Source: Bacteroidales bacterium
Lineage (GTDB): Bacteria; Bacteroidota; Bacteroidia; Bacteroidales; F082
Direction: 5' to 3'
NCBI GenBank assembly: GCA_023229135.1
Contig: JALNZT010000009.1
Location: 1-64,000, forward strand
Length of the DNA: 64,000 bases
Shown: piece after piece, positions 18,179 through 25,936 of the stretch
How positions within the stretch are numbered: position 1 is the stretch's first letter
Layout: each line of letters opens with the position of its first letter
The notes under the pieces: model-generated
What the model was told of the DNA's origin: nothing
Seen by the model: the letters and a program-made list of their open reading frames with translations, nothing else
Databases searched by the model: none
Position numbers and translations under genes: made by a program

Positions 18179-18553
18179 ATGAAACAACAAAAATTTTCAA
18201 AAAGAAAGCGGCTGAAAAGTTTTAGCTTCGCTTTCAATGGATTAAGGATTCTTTTGAAAGAAGAGCACAATTCAAGGATTCATCTTTTGGCGGCAATTTG
18301 TGTCTTGATCGCAGCTTTTATTTTTAACATATCGGCTTTTGAATGGATAGCCCTCGTTTTTGCTATCGGACTGGTTATGACGCTTGAGCTCATTAACTCA
18401 GCCATTGAAAATATGGCCGACTTTATTTCACCCAATAAGCATGATAAAATAAAGAAAGTGAAGGATTTAGCGGCAGCGGCTGTGCTTATAAGTGCGGTAA
18501 CAGCTTTGGTTGTTGGATTGATTATTTTTATTCCGAAGATCCTGGATCTCTAA
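18179..18553 (+). CDS. dgkA: diacylglycerol/undecaprenol kinase family protein
   Basis: Small integral membrane kinase of 124 residues with three transmembrane helices (about residues 33-50, 55-72 and 96-118). Motifs: FAFNGLRILLKEEHNSRIH at the N-terminal surface helix and ELINSAIENMAD in the active site, which holds the conserved Glu and Asn residues. In Gram-negatives these enzymes phosphorylate diacylglycerol; in others undecaprenol. The size and motif cannot separate the two. The start follows a polar AT-rich leader. Confidence 0.93.
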   Translation: MKQQKFSKRKRLKSFSFAFNGLRILLKEEHNSRIHLLAAICVLIAAFIFNISAFEWIALVFAIGLVMTLELINSAIENMADFISPNKHDKIKKVKDLAAAAVLISAVTALVVGLIIFIPKILDL

Positions 18554-18649
18554 GAAAAATTTTAAGCAGATTGCAGAAGATAACTCCATGTATCGCTTGA
18601 TTACCATGCAAAATCCAAACCCTTTCCCAAAAATAAACCTCTCCCCTGC

Positions 18650-18678
18650 TTGTTGTATCACAAATCTCTTTACCTTTG
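18650..18678 (+). promoter_or_regulatory. promoter of arsR
   Basis: TTG (18650-18652), 18-base spacer, TACCTTTG (18671-18678): a full Bacteroidetes promoter. Transcription would start about 18684, inside the operator at 18678-18695, leaving a leader of roughly 15 bases before ATG 18699. Confidence 0.75.
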
Positions 18679-18695
18679 TTCGCAAATCTACGAAC
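18678..18695. promoter_or_regulatory. ArsR operator copy 1
   Basis: GTTCG-N8-CGAAC, perfect inverted repeat beginning on the last base of the TACCTTTG box. The same pattern recurs at 19017 (arsE) and 20459 (arsP), so it is the likely binding site of the local ArsR. Confidence 0.75.
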
Positions 18696-18698
18696 AGT

Positions 18699-18998
18699 AT
18701 GAGTATTAAATCAGTTACAACAGACGAGCAGCAAAGGATTGCCCGCTATGCCAAAGCGATGGGGCATCCGGTGCGAATGTATGTTTTGGAGTTGCTTTCG
18801 AGCCAAAGCTGTTGCTATAGCGGCGATTTAAGCGAAGACCTTCCCATTGCAAAATCAACCCTTTCGCAACACCTGAAAGAATTGAAAGACGCCGGCTTGA
18901 TACAGGGCGAGATTGAATCTCCCAGAATAAAATATTGTCTCAATAAGGAAAGCTGGAAAGAAGCTCAAATTCTTTTTAAAAATTTTCTTGGGATTTAA
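18699..18998 (+). CDS. arsR: ArsR family arsenic-responsive repressor
   Basis: Winged-helix metalloregulator of 99 residues. I take ATG 18699 rather than the in-frame ATG at 18588, because promoter and operator lie between them and homology to ArsR begins here. HTH: DLPIAKSTLSQHLKELKDAG. Candidate As(III) ligands are the adjacent cysteines of SQSCCYSGDL in the third helix region plus KYC in the wing. This layout, CC near the HTH rather than ELCVCDL, is typical of ArsR in Bacteroidetes. It heads a seven-gene arsenic island and probably represses it through the three matching operators. Autoregulation is expected from the site at 18678. Confidence 0.9.
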   Translation: MSIKSVTTDEQQRIARYAKAMGHPVRMYVLELLSSQSCCYSGDLSEDLPIAKSTLSQHLKELKDAGLIQGEIESPRIKYCLNKESWKEAQILFKNFLGI

Positions 18999-19017
18999 AA
19001 AATTTTTGCAACCTTTG
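18988..19017 (+). promoter_or_regulatory. promoter of arsEFG
   Basis: TTG (18988-18990), 19-base spacer, AACCTTTG (19010-19017), one mismatch to TAnnTTTG. Placed like the arsR promoter with respect to its operator. Confidence 0.65.
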
Positions 19018-19034
19018 TTCGTTGTTTTACGAAT
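19017..19034. promoter_or_regulatory. ArsR operator copy 2
   Basis: GTTCG-N8-CGAAT, one base from perfect symmetry, again starting on the last G of the -7 box and with the same 8-base spacer as the sites at 18678 and 20459. Confidence 0.72.
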
Positions 19035-19080
19035 AACGAATTGAAGGAAAATTAATGTTATAAATTAAAAAATAAGTAAA

Positions 19081-19317
19081 ATGGAAGTTATAGTTTTAGG
19101 AACAGGCTGCCCCAAGTGCAAGTCATTAGAAAAGGCAACAAGAGACGCAGTTACAGAGCTGGGGCTTAATGCCAATGTTGAAAAAGAGGAAGATATTATG
19201 AAAATTATGGCGTATGGCATAATGCACACTCCTGCCCTGGTAATTGACGGAAAAGTGGTTGCAAGCGGAAGGGTGCCAAACGAAAAAGAACTTAAAACCC
19301 TGTTAACCAACAAATAA
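19081..19317 (+). CDS. arsE: ArsE-like small thioredoxin-fold protein
   Basis: Thioredoxin-3/glutaredoxin-like protein of 78 residues with the redox site GTGCPKCKSLE at residues 7-17 and the cis-Pro region MHTPALVIDG. It lacks a signal peptide, so it should be cytoplasmic. ATG 19081 follows the operator-bearing promoter by about 60 bases. The order small thioredoxin, ArsF-like, ArsG-like is that of the arsEFG operon described for Shewanella, which exports trivalent aromatic arsenicals. The role of ArsE is not fully settled; a redox function is likely from the CPKC motif. Naming rests on context. Confidence 0.75.
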   Translation: MEVIVLGTGCPKCKSLEKATRDAVTELGLNANVEKEEDIMKIMAYGIMHTPALVIDGKVVASGRVPNEKELKTLLTNK

Positions 19318-19329
19318 ATCCTATATAAT

Positions 19330-19737
19330 ATGACCACAAAAATCAGCACTACATTTTTAACTGTGTTTTTTGGACTCCTCTTAAGCTTTGGGCTTTCCGC
19401 CCAATCAGCTGAGCCGGTTCAAACGGAATCACCAGCCAAAGTCGCTGTTTATTATTTCCATTTTAACAGCCGCTGCGCCACCTGTAAAGCTGTTGAATCT
19501 GAAACACAGAAGGATGTTAAAGAACTGTTTGGCAATGACGTAAGCTTTGCCTCCCAAAACCTTGATGAAGCCGCCGGCGAAGCTTTAGGCAAAGAGCTGG
19601 GCGTGAACAGCCAGACGTTGATAGCCGTAAAAGACGATAAAATAATCAATCTCACCAATGATGCGTTTATGTATGCCCGCACTAAACCTGAGAAGTTTAA
19701 AAAGATTCTTGAGGAGAAAATAAAACCACTCCTATAA
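19330..19737 (+). CDS. arsF: ArsF-like exported thioredoxin-fold protein
   Basis: Protein of 135 residues. Residues 1-25 form a signal peptide (FLTVFFGLLLSFGLSAQS). The mature domain has YYFHFNSRCATCKAVESET, a thioredoxin fold with an RCATCK redox pair. C-terminal part: NDAFMYARTKPEKFKKILEE. This matches the family annotated as ArsF nitroreductase-subunit-like proteins that accompany ArsG in arsenic operons; I know the reaction only by association. It is 12 bases after arsE and 2 bases before arsG, so clearly in one transcript. Confidence 0.75.
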   Translation: MTTKISTTFLTVFFGLLLSFGLSAQSAEPVQTESPAKVAVYYFHFNSRCATCKAVESETQKDVKELFGNDVSFASQNLDEAAGEALGKELGVNSQTLIAVKDDKIINLTNDAFMYARTKPEKFKKILEEKIKPLL

Positions 19738-19739
19738 AT

Positions 19740-20441
19740 ATGGAAGAACTATTGAGCGGTCTGTTGGAAAACAGCTCCGTACCCTTTGTAACAGCGTTAC
19801 TGCTCGGGCTGATGACGGCCATCAGCCCCTGCCCTATGGCGACCAATATCACTGCCATTGGATTTATCGGCAAGGACATTGAAAACCGAAACCGGGTATT
19901 TTATAACGGCTTGGTTTACACCCTGGGAAGAGTCGTAACCTACACAGGGCTTGCTTTGATTATCTTCCTCGGCGCCGACCAATTTGCTATTTCCGGCATT
20001 TTTCAGAAATATGGAGAAAAAATTATCGGGCCATTACTGGTGATTATCGGGCTTTTTATGCTCGACGTCCTGAAAATTAAATTTCCGGGAATGGGCAAAC
20101 TCTCAGAGCGTTTCGAGAAAAAGGGGACAAAAAGCTACTGGGATGTACTGCTCCTTGGCATTTTGTTCGCGCTGGCTTTTTGCCCGTATAGCGGCGTGCT
20201 TTATTTTGGCATGCTTATCCCAATCACCATTAGCAGCGCTTCCGGATTGCACCTGCCGGTTCTTTTTGCCATCGCCACCGGAATCCCGGTGATTATTTTT
20301 GCCTGGTTTATTGCATTTACCGTTTCTGGTGTCGGTGGATTATACAACCGGGTGAAAACCTTTGAACTCTGGTTCAGGCGGGTGATTTCGGTTGTATTTA
20401 TCGGGGTCGGACTTTATTATATTTTCACGGTTTACTTTTAA
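19740..20441 (+). CDS. arsG: ArsG-like organoarsenical efflux permease
   Basis: Membrane protein of 233 residues with about six helices in the CcdA/DsbD-transmembrane style. Conserved cysteines are in AISPCPMATNI (helix 1) and ALAFCPYSGVLYFG (helix 4). This is the permease of the arsEFG system, which extrudes trivalent aromatic arsenicals such as aminobenzylarsenicals. Translation is nearly coupled to arsF (2-base gap). The family is distinct from ArsB and Acr3. Assignment is by family recognition plus operon position. Confidence 0.8.
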   Translation: MEELLSGLLENSSVPFVTALLLGLMTAISPCPMATNITAIGFIGKDIENRNRVFYNGLVYTLGRVVTYTGLALIIFLGADQFAISGIFQKYGEKIIGPLLVIIGLFMLDVLKIKFPGMGKLSERFEKKGTKSYWDVLLLGILFALAFCPYSGVLYFGMLIPITISSASGLHLPVLFAIATGIPVIIFAWFIAFTVSGVGGLYNRVKTFELWFRRVISVVFIGVGLYYIFTVYF

Positions 20442-20458
20442 AAAATTTTGAATTAATC

Positions 20459-20476
20459 GTTCGTGTTTATACGAAC
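20459..20476. promoter_or_regulatory. ArsR operator copy 3
   Basis: GTTCG-N8-CGAAC, extended to six bases per arm (CGTTCG/CGAACG, 20458-20477). It sits 18 bases upstream of the permease start. A -7 box is not obvious here, so the site may act on an internal promoter that is poorly matched. Confidence 0.7.
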
Positions 20477-20494
20477 GGCATAACACTATAAATT

Positions 20495-21811
20495 ATGGAA
20501 TGGAAAAATGAAATTAAAATACTGACTTGGATCATCTTGGTTTTCGTATTTGCCTATTTTATGCCACTCGAAAGTCTGAGGTTCCAGGAAGCCATCATGG
20601 CCATGTTCGATTTGTCGAAGTGGTATGCGCAGGAGCATGTAATTCTCTGTTTGCTGCCGGCTTTCTTTATTGCAGGTGTGATCGCGGTATTCGTGAGCCA
20701 GGGTGCAGTGATGAAATATTTTGGTGCCAAAGCCAAAAAATGGGTAGCTTATACGGTGGCCTCGGTTTCAGGAACCATTTTGGCTGTTTGTAGCTGTACA
20801 ATTTTACCGCTGTTTTCGAGTATTCATAAAAGAGGCGCCGGACTGGGGCCAGCCATCGCTTTCCTGTATTCAGGACCGGCTATCAATATCTTGGCTATCA
20901 TACTTACAGCCCGAATTTTAGGTTTTGAAATGGGCGTTGCGCGGGTTCTTGGTGCGGTGGTCTTTTCAGTTGTCATTGGTTCGGCCATGTCGTTAATCTA
21001 CAGAAAAGAAGAAAAAGCCAAACGGGAAGAGCAGATGAACTTCCCCGATATGCCTGAAAAACGCCCGATGTGGCAAACGGCATTCCATTTCTTCACCCTG
21101 GTGATGATACTTATTTTTGCCAACTGGGGAAAGCCCGCCGAAGATGTTACAAGTGGAACCTGGTTTTGGCTGTACGCCTATAAATGGCATATCACCGCCG
21201 GTTTTAGCTTGTTACTGATCTATTCGTTGATTGCCATCTTGAAAATCAAATGGCAGCATGTACTTTTAGCTGTCATCGCAACAGCAGCCTCCGCATTTCT
21301 GACTTCATCGCCGCTGATACCTATGGTTGTTGGTATTGCAGGTCTTAGTGTTATCACGCTGATAGACAAAAGAGACCCAGACAATAAAGAGTGGACGCTC
21401 GCAACCTGGGATTTCACGAAACAAATTATGCCTTTGCTGGCGATTGGCGTTGTAGTGGCGGGCTTTCTGCTGGGTTCAACCCACGGGGATACAGCCATTG
21501 CCGGGATAATCCCCAACTCATGGATTGCGAACCTGGTCGGAGGCAATTCCTTGTTTTCAAATTTCTTTGCCTCTATCGTGGGTGCTTTCATGTATTTTGC
21601 CACACTCACCGAAGTGCCGATTTTGCAAGGCTTGATAGCCGCCGGAATGGGAAAAGGACCTGCGCTGGCATTGCTTTTAGCCGGCCCTTCTTTGTCGCTG
21701 CCCAATATGTTGGTTATCCGGGGAGTGATTGGCACTCAAAAAACATTGGTCTATGTGCTTCTCGTGGTGGTTATGGCAACGATTACGGGAATGATTTATG
21801 GAAGTTTGTAA
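20495..21811 (+). CDS. arsP: ArsP-like permease (DUF318 family)
   Basis: Polytopic membrane protein of 438 residues with about ten helices. Core signatures of PF03773: CSCTILPLFSSIHKRGAGLG, AIAFLYSGPAINILAI, and in the second half TLTEVPILQGLIAAGMGKGP and ALALLLAGPSLSLPNMLVIR. ArsP of Campylobacter exports trivalent organoarsenicals such as methylarsenite and roxarsone(III). Here it sits under the same operator type as arsR and arsE, which supports an arsenic role over the generic permease annotation. The gap to arsG is 53 bases. Confidence 0.82.
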   Translation: MEWKNEIKILTWIILVFVFAYFMPLESLRFQEAIMAMFDLSKWYAQEHVILCLLPAFFIAGVIAVFVSQGAVMKYFGAKAKKWVAYTVASVSGTILAVCSCTILPLFSSIHKRGAGLGPAIAFLYSGPAINILAIILTARILGFEMGVARVLGAVVFSVVIGSAMSLIYRKEEKAKREEQMNFPDMPEKRPMWQTAFHFFTLVMILIFANWGKPAEDVTSGTWFWLYAYKWHITAGFSLLLIYSLIAILKIKWQHVLLAVIATAASAFLTSSPLIPMVVGIAGLSVITLIDKRDPDNKEWTLATWDFTKQIMPLLAIGVVVAGFLLGSTHGDTAIAGIIPNSWIANLVGGNSLFSNFFASIVGAFMYFATLTEVPILQGLIAAGMGKGPALALLLAGPSLSLPNMLVIRGVIGTQKTLVYVLLVVVMATITGMIYGSL

Positions 21812-21924
21812 ACAGTTGTAGGAGATTGTAATAGCATACAAAAGTCTTGATCTTCTTTACAGACAATACTTCTATAGCTAAATTGGCTTATTACACTTTG
21901 TCTGTAACCAATAAAAACTCAAAA

Positions 21925-22731
21925 ATGAAAAATAAAGATCTAAAATTAGTTGTAAAAGAAAAATACGCGAAAATTGCCGAACAGCAGATTTTATCCACAC
22001 AATCTTCGTGTTGTGGCGTCACCGCTTGTTGTGAGACGCTGGAGTTCAGCATGATTGGAGATGAGTATCAAAATATTAAAGGTCACAACCCGGATGCGGA
22101 TTTGGGCTTAGGCTGTGGTATTCCAACCGAATTTGCCCAAATAAAGCAAGGAGATACCGTTGTTGATTTGGGTGCTGGCGCTGGAAATGATTGTTTCGTC
22201 GCACGAACTTTAGTGGGTGAAAATGGAAAAATTATCGGCCTTGATTTTACCGAAACGATGGTTGAAAAAGCCAGGAATAATAATCGTAAAATGGGATATG
22301 GAAATATAGAATTCCTTCTCGGTGAGATTGAAGATATGCCTATTCCTGACAATACAGCCGACGTGGTAATCAGCAATTGTGTCTTAAATCTTGTCCCAAA
22401 TAAAGAGAAAGCATTCGCTGAAATTTACCGTATTTTAAAACCAAATGCTCAGCTTTGTGTTTCCGATATCGTTTTGAAAGGCGAATTACCTGAAAAAATC
22501 AAAACGGCATCCGAAATGTATGTTGGATGTGTGTCAGGTGCCTTTCAAATAGATGATTACATGAAAATAATTAAAAATAGCGGCTTCGTCAATATTAAAG
22601 TTGAGAAAGAAAAGTCCATTCAAATACCTGATAAAATCTTGCTTAACTACTTGTCGCTAAGAGAGTTGAATGAATACAAAAAATTCGACAATGGCATCTA
22701 TAGCATTACTGTTTATGCGGAAAAAAACTAA
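21925..22731 (+). CDS. arsM: arsenite S-adenosylmethionine methyltransferase
   Basis: Class I methyltransferase of 268 residues. ATG 21925 is chosen because homology starts at KDLKLVVKEKYAKIAEQ; an in-frame ATG at 21847 would add a poorly conserved leader. SAM-binding loop: VVDLGAGAGNDCFVA. The arsenic-binding cysteines are all present: LGLGCG, SNCVLNLVPN and YVGCVSGA; there is also an SSCCGVTACC motif near the N-terminus. ArsM methylates As(III) to mono- and dimethyl species. These are substrates for ArsP, so the two genes together make a methylate-and-export path. No operator was seen in front of it; it is probably read through from arsP. Confidence 0.93.
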   Translation: MKNKDLKLVVKEKYAKIAEQQILSTQSSCCGVTACCETLEFSMIGDEYQNIKGHNPDADLGLGCGIPTEFAQIKQGDTVVDLGAGAGNDCFVARTLVGENGKIIGLDFTETMVEKARNNNRKMGYGNIEFLLGEIEDMPIPDNTADVVISNCVLNLVPNKEKAFAEIYRILKPNAQLCVSDIVLKGELPEKIKTASEMYVGCVSGAFQIDDYMKIIKNSGFVNIKVEKEKSIQIPDKILLNYLSLRELNEYKKFDNGIYSITVYAEKN

Positions 22732-22767
22732 AAGTTTCAAAAACTACATGACCCAAAAGTTTAAACA

Positions 22768-23796
22768 ATGACTCACGTGAAACAAATTGGATTTTTTGAA
22801 AAATACCTGACACTTTGGGTTGCACTTTGTATTGCAGCAGGAATTGTAATTGGAAATTTCGCCGGCGACAGTGTAGCAGTTTTGAGCAAAATGGAGCTGT
22901 TCAAGGTAAATATACCTGTCGCGATATTGGTATGGCTGATGATTTATCCCATGATGCTGCAAGTCGATTTTTCGAGCATAAAAAATGTAGGCAAACGCCC
23001 GAAAGGCTTAATTCTGACACTTGTCGTGAATTGGTTGATAAAACCCTTTACTATGGCATTTTTTGCCTGGATATTTTTCACGAAGATTTACGCAGCATTT
23101 ATCTCACCCGAATTAGCCGGCGAATACATTGCTGGTGCAATTTTGCTCGGCGCTGCACCGTGTACGGCGATGGTTTTCGTCTGGAGTTACCTTTCCGACG
23201 GCGATCCCAATTACACCCTGGTTCAGGTATCCGTAAACGACTTGATTATTTTGGTAGCTTTTGTCCCTATTGTTGGTTTGCTTTTAGGCATTACCAATGT
23301 TCAGGTACCTTACGATACGCTGGTTTCAAGCGTTTTGATATTCGTTGTGGTGCCTTTATTGGCTGGTTATTCCACGCACAAAATTGCAATTCGTCGAAAG
23401 GGCAAAGCCTGGTTTGAGAAATCCTTTTTGCCCAGATTTAAGCCTGTTTCTATTTTAGCACTCCTGCTTACCTTGGTTTTACTTTTCGCCTTTCAGGGGA
23501 ATACCATTACAGAGAATCCGTTGATAATATTGCTTGTTGCGGTTCCGCTTGTAATTCAAACCTATTTTATATTTTTCATCACCTGGTTTGCCGGCAGGAA
23601 ACTGAAGCTACCTTATGCCATTTGTTCGCCCTCGGCCATGATAGGTGCTAGCAACTTTTTCGAATTGGCGGTTGCGGTTGCCATCGCCTTGTTTGGCCTG
23701 CAATCTCCTGCCGCATTGGTTACCGTTGTTGGCGTTTTGGTTGAAGTACCGGTCATGCTATCGCTGGTGGCATTGGCAAACAGCTGGAAGTATTAA
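22768..23796 (+). CDS. acr3: Acr3 arsenite efflux permease
   Basis: Ten-helix transporter of 342 residues of the bile/arsenite/riboflavin superfamily. Signatures: MIYPMMLQVDF, LLGAAPCTAMVFVWSYL with the essential Cys, and DPNYTLVQVSVND. Acr3 exports As(OH)3 driven by proton motive force. Length is as expected. It ends the ars island and precedes rtcB by 38 bases. No arsenate reductase (arsC) is adjacent, so the cluster handles arsenite and organic arsenicals directly. Confidence 0.93.
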   Translation: MTHVKQIGFFEKYLTLWVALCIAAGIVIGNFAGDSVAVLSKMELFKVNIPVAILVWLMIYPMMLQVDFSSIKNVGKRPKGLILTLVVNWLIKPFTMAFFAWIFFTKIYAAFISPELAGEYIAGAILLGAAPCTAMVFVWSYLSDGDPNYTLVQVSVNDLIILVAFVPIVGLLLGITNVQVPYDTLVSSVLIFVVVPLLAGYSTHKIAIRRKGKAWFEKSFLPRFKPVSILALLLTLVLLFAFQGNTITENPLIILLVAVPLVIQTYFIFFITWFAGRKLKLPYAICSPSAMIGASNFFELAVAVAIALFGLQSPAALVTVVGVLVEVPVMLSLVALANSWKY

Positions 23797-23834
23797 GCCG
23801 TCTTATGTCTTAATAAATTGCTATCTTAGCCTTT

Positions 23835-24974
23835 ATGATTCAAAAGATTACTACAGAACGATTACCGATAAAATTATGGCTTAAAGACCTGGAGGAAGCT
23901 GCTTTGGAGCAGGCAAAAGACTTGGCCAACCTCAGTATTTCCTTCAGGCATATTGCCATTATGCCCGATGCCCATCTCGGATACGGAATGCCAATAGGTG
24001 GAATTTTGGCCACCAAAGATGCTATTGTTCCCAACGCAGTAGGTGTGGATATTGGCTGCGGAATGAGTGCTTTAAGAACCGATTTGGATGAGATAGATCT
24101 GAAAAAGTTGAAAAGGGTGATGGGCAATATCCGTAAAACTATTCCGGTGGGATTTAAGCATCATGCAGAAAAGCAGGACGAGAAATGGATGCCACAGATA
24201 GAACAGGAGCTACCAATTGTTTCGCAGGAATATGAAAACGCCCTCTACCAAATTGGAACGTTAGGCGGAGGCAATCATTTTATCGAGATTCAAAAGGGTT
24301 CTGACGGCTATATCTGGATTATGGTGCATTCCGGTTCGCGTAACCTGGGCTTCACAGTGGCCAACCATTATCATAAATTAGCCGGGGAAATCGAAGGTGT
24401 TCCGAAAGACCTCTCGTATTTTTTGCGCGGAACGGAGGGCTTTGAAAATTATTTTAATGAGATGGACTACTGCCTGAAGTTTGCCTTGCAAAACAGGAAG
24501 TTGATGATGGAAAGGGTGAAAGATGCCTTTCAGGATATTGTGCCGGAGGTGAAATTTTCACAATTTATCAACAAACCACATAATTTCGCGGCCTGGGAAA
24601 ACCATTTTGGCCACGAACTTATCGTGCATAGAAAAGGTGCAACCCGCGCAGAAGAGGGCGAGTGGGGAATGATTCCCGGCTCACAGGGTACACGTTCGTT
24701 CCTGGTTAAGGGCAAAGGCAACCCACTGTCATTCAACTCGTGTTCGCACGGGGCAGGAAGGCTGTTGAGCCGCAACCAGGCACGCAAAACCCTGGATATC
24801 AAAACGGAAATAGCAAAATTAGAAGACATGGGTGTAATCCATGCGCTGCGCCACCAAAAGGATTTGGACGAAGCTCCGGGCTCATACAAAGACATTGAAG
24901 AGGTGATGGCCCTGCAAAAAGACCTGGTGGATATTCAAGTGGAATTAAAACCACTCGCCGTGATAAAGGCTTAA
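23835..24974 (+). CDS. rtcB: RtcB family RNA ligase
   Basis: RNA ligase of 379 residues, similar in length to E. coli RtcB. Metal-site motifs: MPDAHLGYGMPIGG, VGVDIGCGMSA, LGGGNHFIEIQ and MVHSGSRNLG. The guanylylated His lies in SHGAGRLLSRNQA near the C-terminus. RtcB joins 2',3'-cyclic phosphate and 5'-hydroxyl RNA ends in repair. No rtcA or archease neighbour is present. The start follows TATCTTAG by several bases. It may be read from the upstream ars transcript because the gap is only 38 bases, but the functional link to arsenic is not established. Confidence 0.93.
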   Translation: MIQKITTERLPIKLWLKDLEEAALEQAKDLANLSISFRHIAIMPDAHLGYGMPIGGILATKDAIVPNAVGVDIGCGMSALRTDLDEIDLKKLKRVMGNIRKTIPVGFKHHAEKQDEKWMPQIEQELPIVSQEYENALYQIGTLGGGNHFIEIQKGSDGYIWIMVHSGSRNLGFTVANHYHKLAGEIEGVPKDLSYFLRGTEGFENYFNEMDYCLKFALQNRKLMMERVKDAFQDIVPEVKFSQFINKPHNFAAWENHFGHELIVHRKGATRAEEGEWGMIPGSQGTRSFLVKGKGNPLSFNSCSHGAGRLLSRNQARKTLDIKTEIAKLEDMGVIHALRHQKDLDEAPGSYKDIEEVMALQKDLVDIQVELKPLAVIKA

Positions 24975-25004
24975 TGATTAGGTTATTAGGATGCAAAACT
25001 AAGC

Positions 25005-25027
25005 AACACCTTATCTGTGTTTTTTTT
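25005..25027 (+). terminator. weak terminator after rtcB
   Basis: AACAC, loop CTTATCT, GTGTT followed by T tract; short stem of five pairs, 30 bases after the rtcB stop. Confidence 0.5.
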
Positions 25028-25073
25028 ATCAAATTACACGGATTTAATGAATTTCAATTCGTTTAATTCGATG
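25028..25073. repeat. palindromic GGATTTAATGAATT-type dispersed repeat, copy 4
   Basis: ATCAAATTACACGGATTTAA followed by GAATTTCAATTCG and TTTAATTCGATG. It is the same element as the three copies at 41220, 41320 and 41488. It forms a nested stem (CGAATT/AATTCG type). The rest of the 406-base gap (24975-25380) holds the hairpin at 25215 and no gene. Confidence 0.65.
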
Positions 25074-25214
25074 ACTACTTATTTCTTATTTCTATGATGG
25101 TATAATGAGATTGTCTGTTTTACCTGATGGTATGCACCAACAAATGGTCTTTTTCAGACTTTTGCCGAAAAAATGCAGGTTCCTGTGTTTAAGGCAGTTA
25201 GACTGTTAGTGTTT

Positions 25215-25238
25215 GGCACGGGTCTGGAGACCCGCGCC
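25215..25238. repeat. GC-rich hairpin in an AT-rich spacer
   Basis: CGGGTC-TGGA-GACCCG, with flanking GGC/GCC pairing (one bulge each side). No flanking T tract, so it is unlikely to be a terminator. Could be a dispersed palindrome of the REP kind. Confidence 0.5.
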
Positions 25239-25380
25239 AGCGGTGAAAAAGGGCAAGACTTGGTCTGACTAAAGCAGTGTTGACACGGCACTAAAAGTGA
25301 TTTATTAAACCGAAAACGAAAAAACTGTTTGGTTTAATTGCTGATATCTTTTACTTTTATAGGCTGAAAAATTAGAACTT

Positions 25381-25560
25381 ATGAAGTTGACGCTCGAAAC
25401 GGATAATCCTGCCATTCTTGAATCGGTTAAAAAGATTTTCAAGAAGCAAGGCAATGAAGACTTTTGGCAGACTATTCCAAAAAACCAACAAGAGGAAATT
25501 CTGAAAGGAATAAAAGAAACCGAAAAGGGTGAAAACGTTGATTATGAAGAGTTCATATAG
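25381..25560 (+). CDS. small antitoxin-like protein without partner
   Basis: Reading frame of 59 residues: MKLTLETDNPAILESVKKIF and onward, ending with GENVDYEEFI. The N-terminal strand, helix and the ending DYEEF resemble small antitoxins of RelE/ParE-type pairs in Bacteroidetes. A toxin frame should follow directly; downstream (25561-25672) no open frame of suitable length exists. Either the toxin was lost or this is a stand-alone small protein. Family unverified. Confidence 0.5.
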   Translation: MKLTLETDNPAILESVKKIFKKQGNEDFWQTIPKNQQEEILKGIKETEKGENVDYEEFI

Positions 25561-25672
25561 AAATATCGGTAATGGTCGATACCTTAATAAAGTTAAGAAG
25601 GGAAACATTATAAAAATAAAGACTTTAGAATAAAACGCACAATTAAATACCTACCAATCTAAATCTATTATC

Positions 25673-25897
25673 ATGGAAGAAGTTATCATCAAAAACAAAG
25701 AAAAGTATCTGCAAGAAAATTATCCTTTTGTAGATATTCCAAAATTAACAGACAAAAAACGTTGCCTTCACTGCGATGAGATTATTACTGTTGGCGATTA
25801 TAAAGTATACAGGGACGAAAATAACATGGAATTTATTTACTGTTCCAATGCTCCTGAATGCAACGGAACGCTTATTGATTGGTGGCCAGTAGATTAG
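25673..25897 (+). CDS. small zinc-ribbon-like protein
   Basis: Protein of 74 residues with a CxxC (RCLHCDE) and a CxxxxxC (YCSNAPECNGT) pair spaced about 30 residues apart, likely a zinc ribbon. The C-terminus is WWPVD. The N-terminal part is charged and helical. Such proteins are annotated as hypothetical in Bacteroidetes. It is 40 bases upstream of the MutS-like gene and probably co-transcribed with it. Function unknown. Confidence 0.7.
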   Translation: MEEVIIKNKEKYLQENYPFVDIPKLTDKKRCLHCDEIITVGDYKVYRDENNMEFIYCSNAPECNGTLIDWWPVD

Positions 25898-25936
25898 AAC
25901 TTAGGTTGATGATGGCCAATACATAAAATACAAAAG

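Noticed and set aside
18588..18698. Longer arsR start at ATG 18588
   Set aside because: The 37 extra residues lie across the arsR promoter and operator and have no homology to ArsR proteins.
22768..23796. ArsB instead of Acr3
   Set aside because: The GAAPCTAM motif and ten-helix profile are those of Acr3, not of the twelve-helix ArsB.
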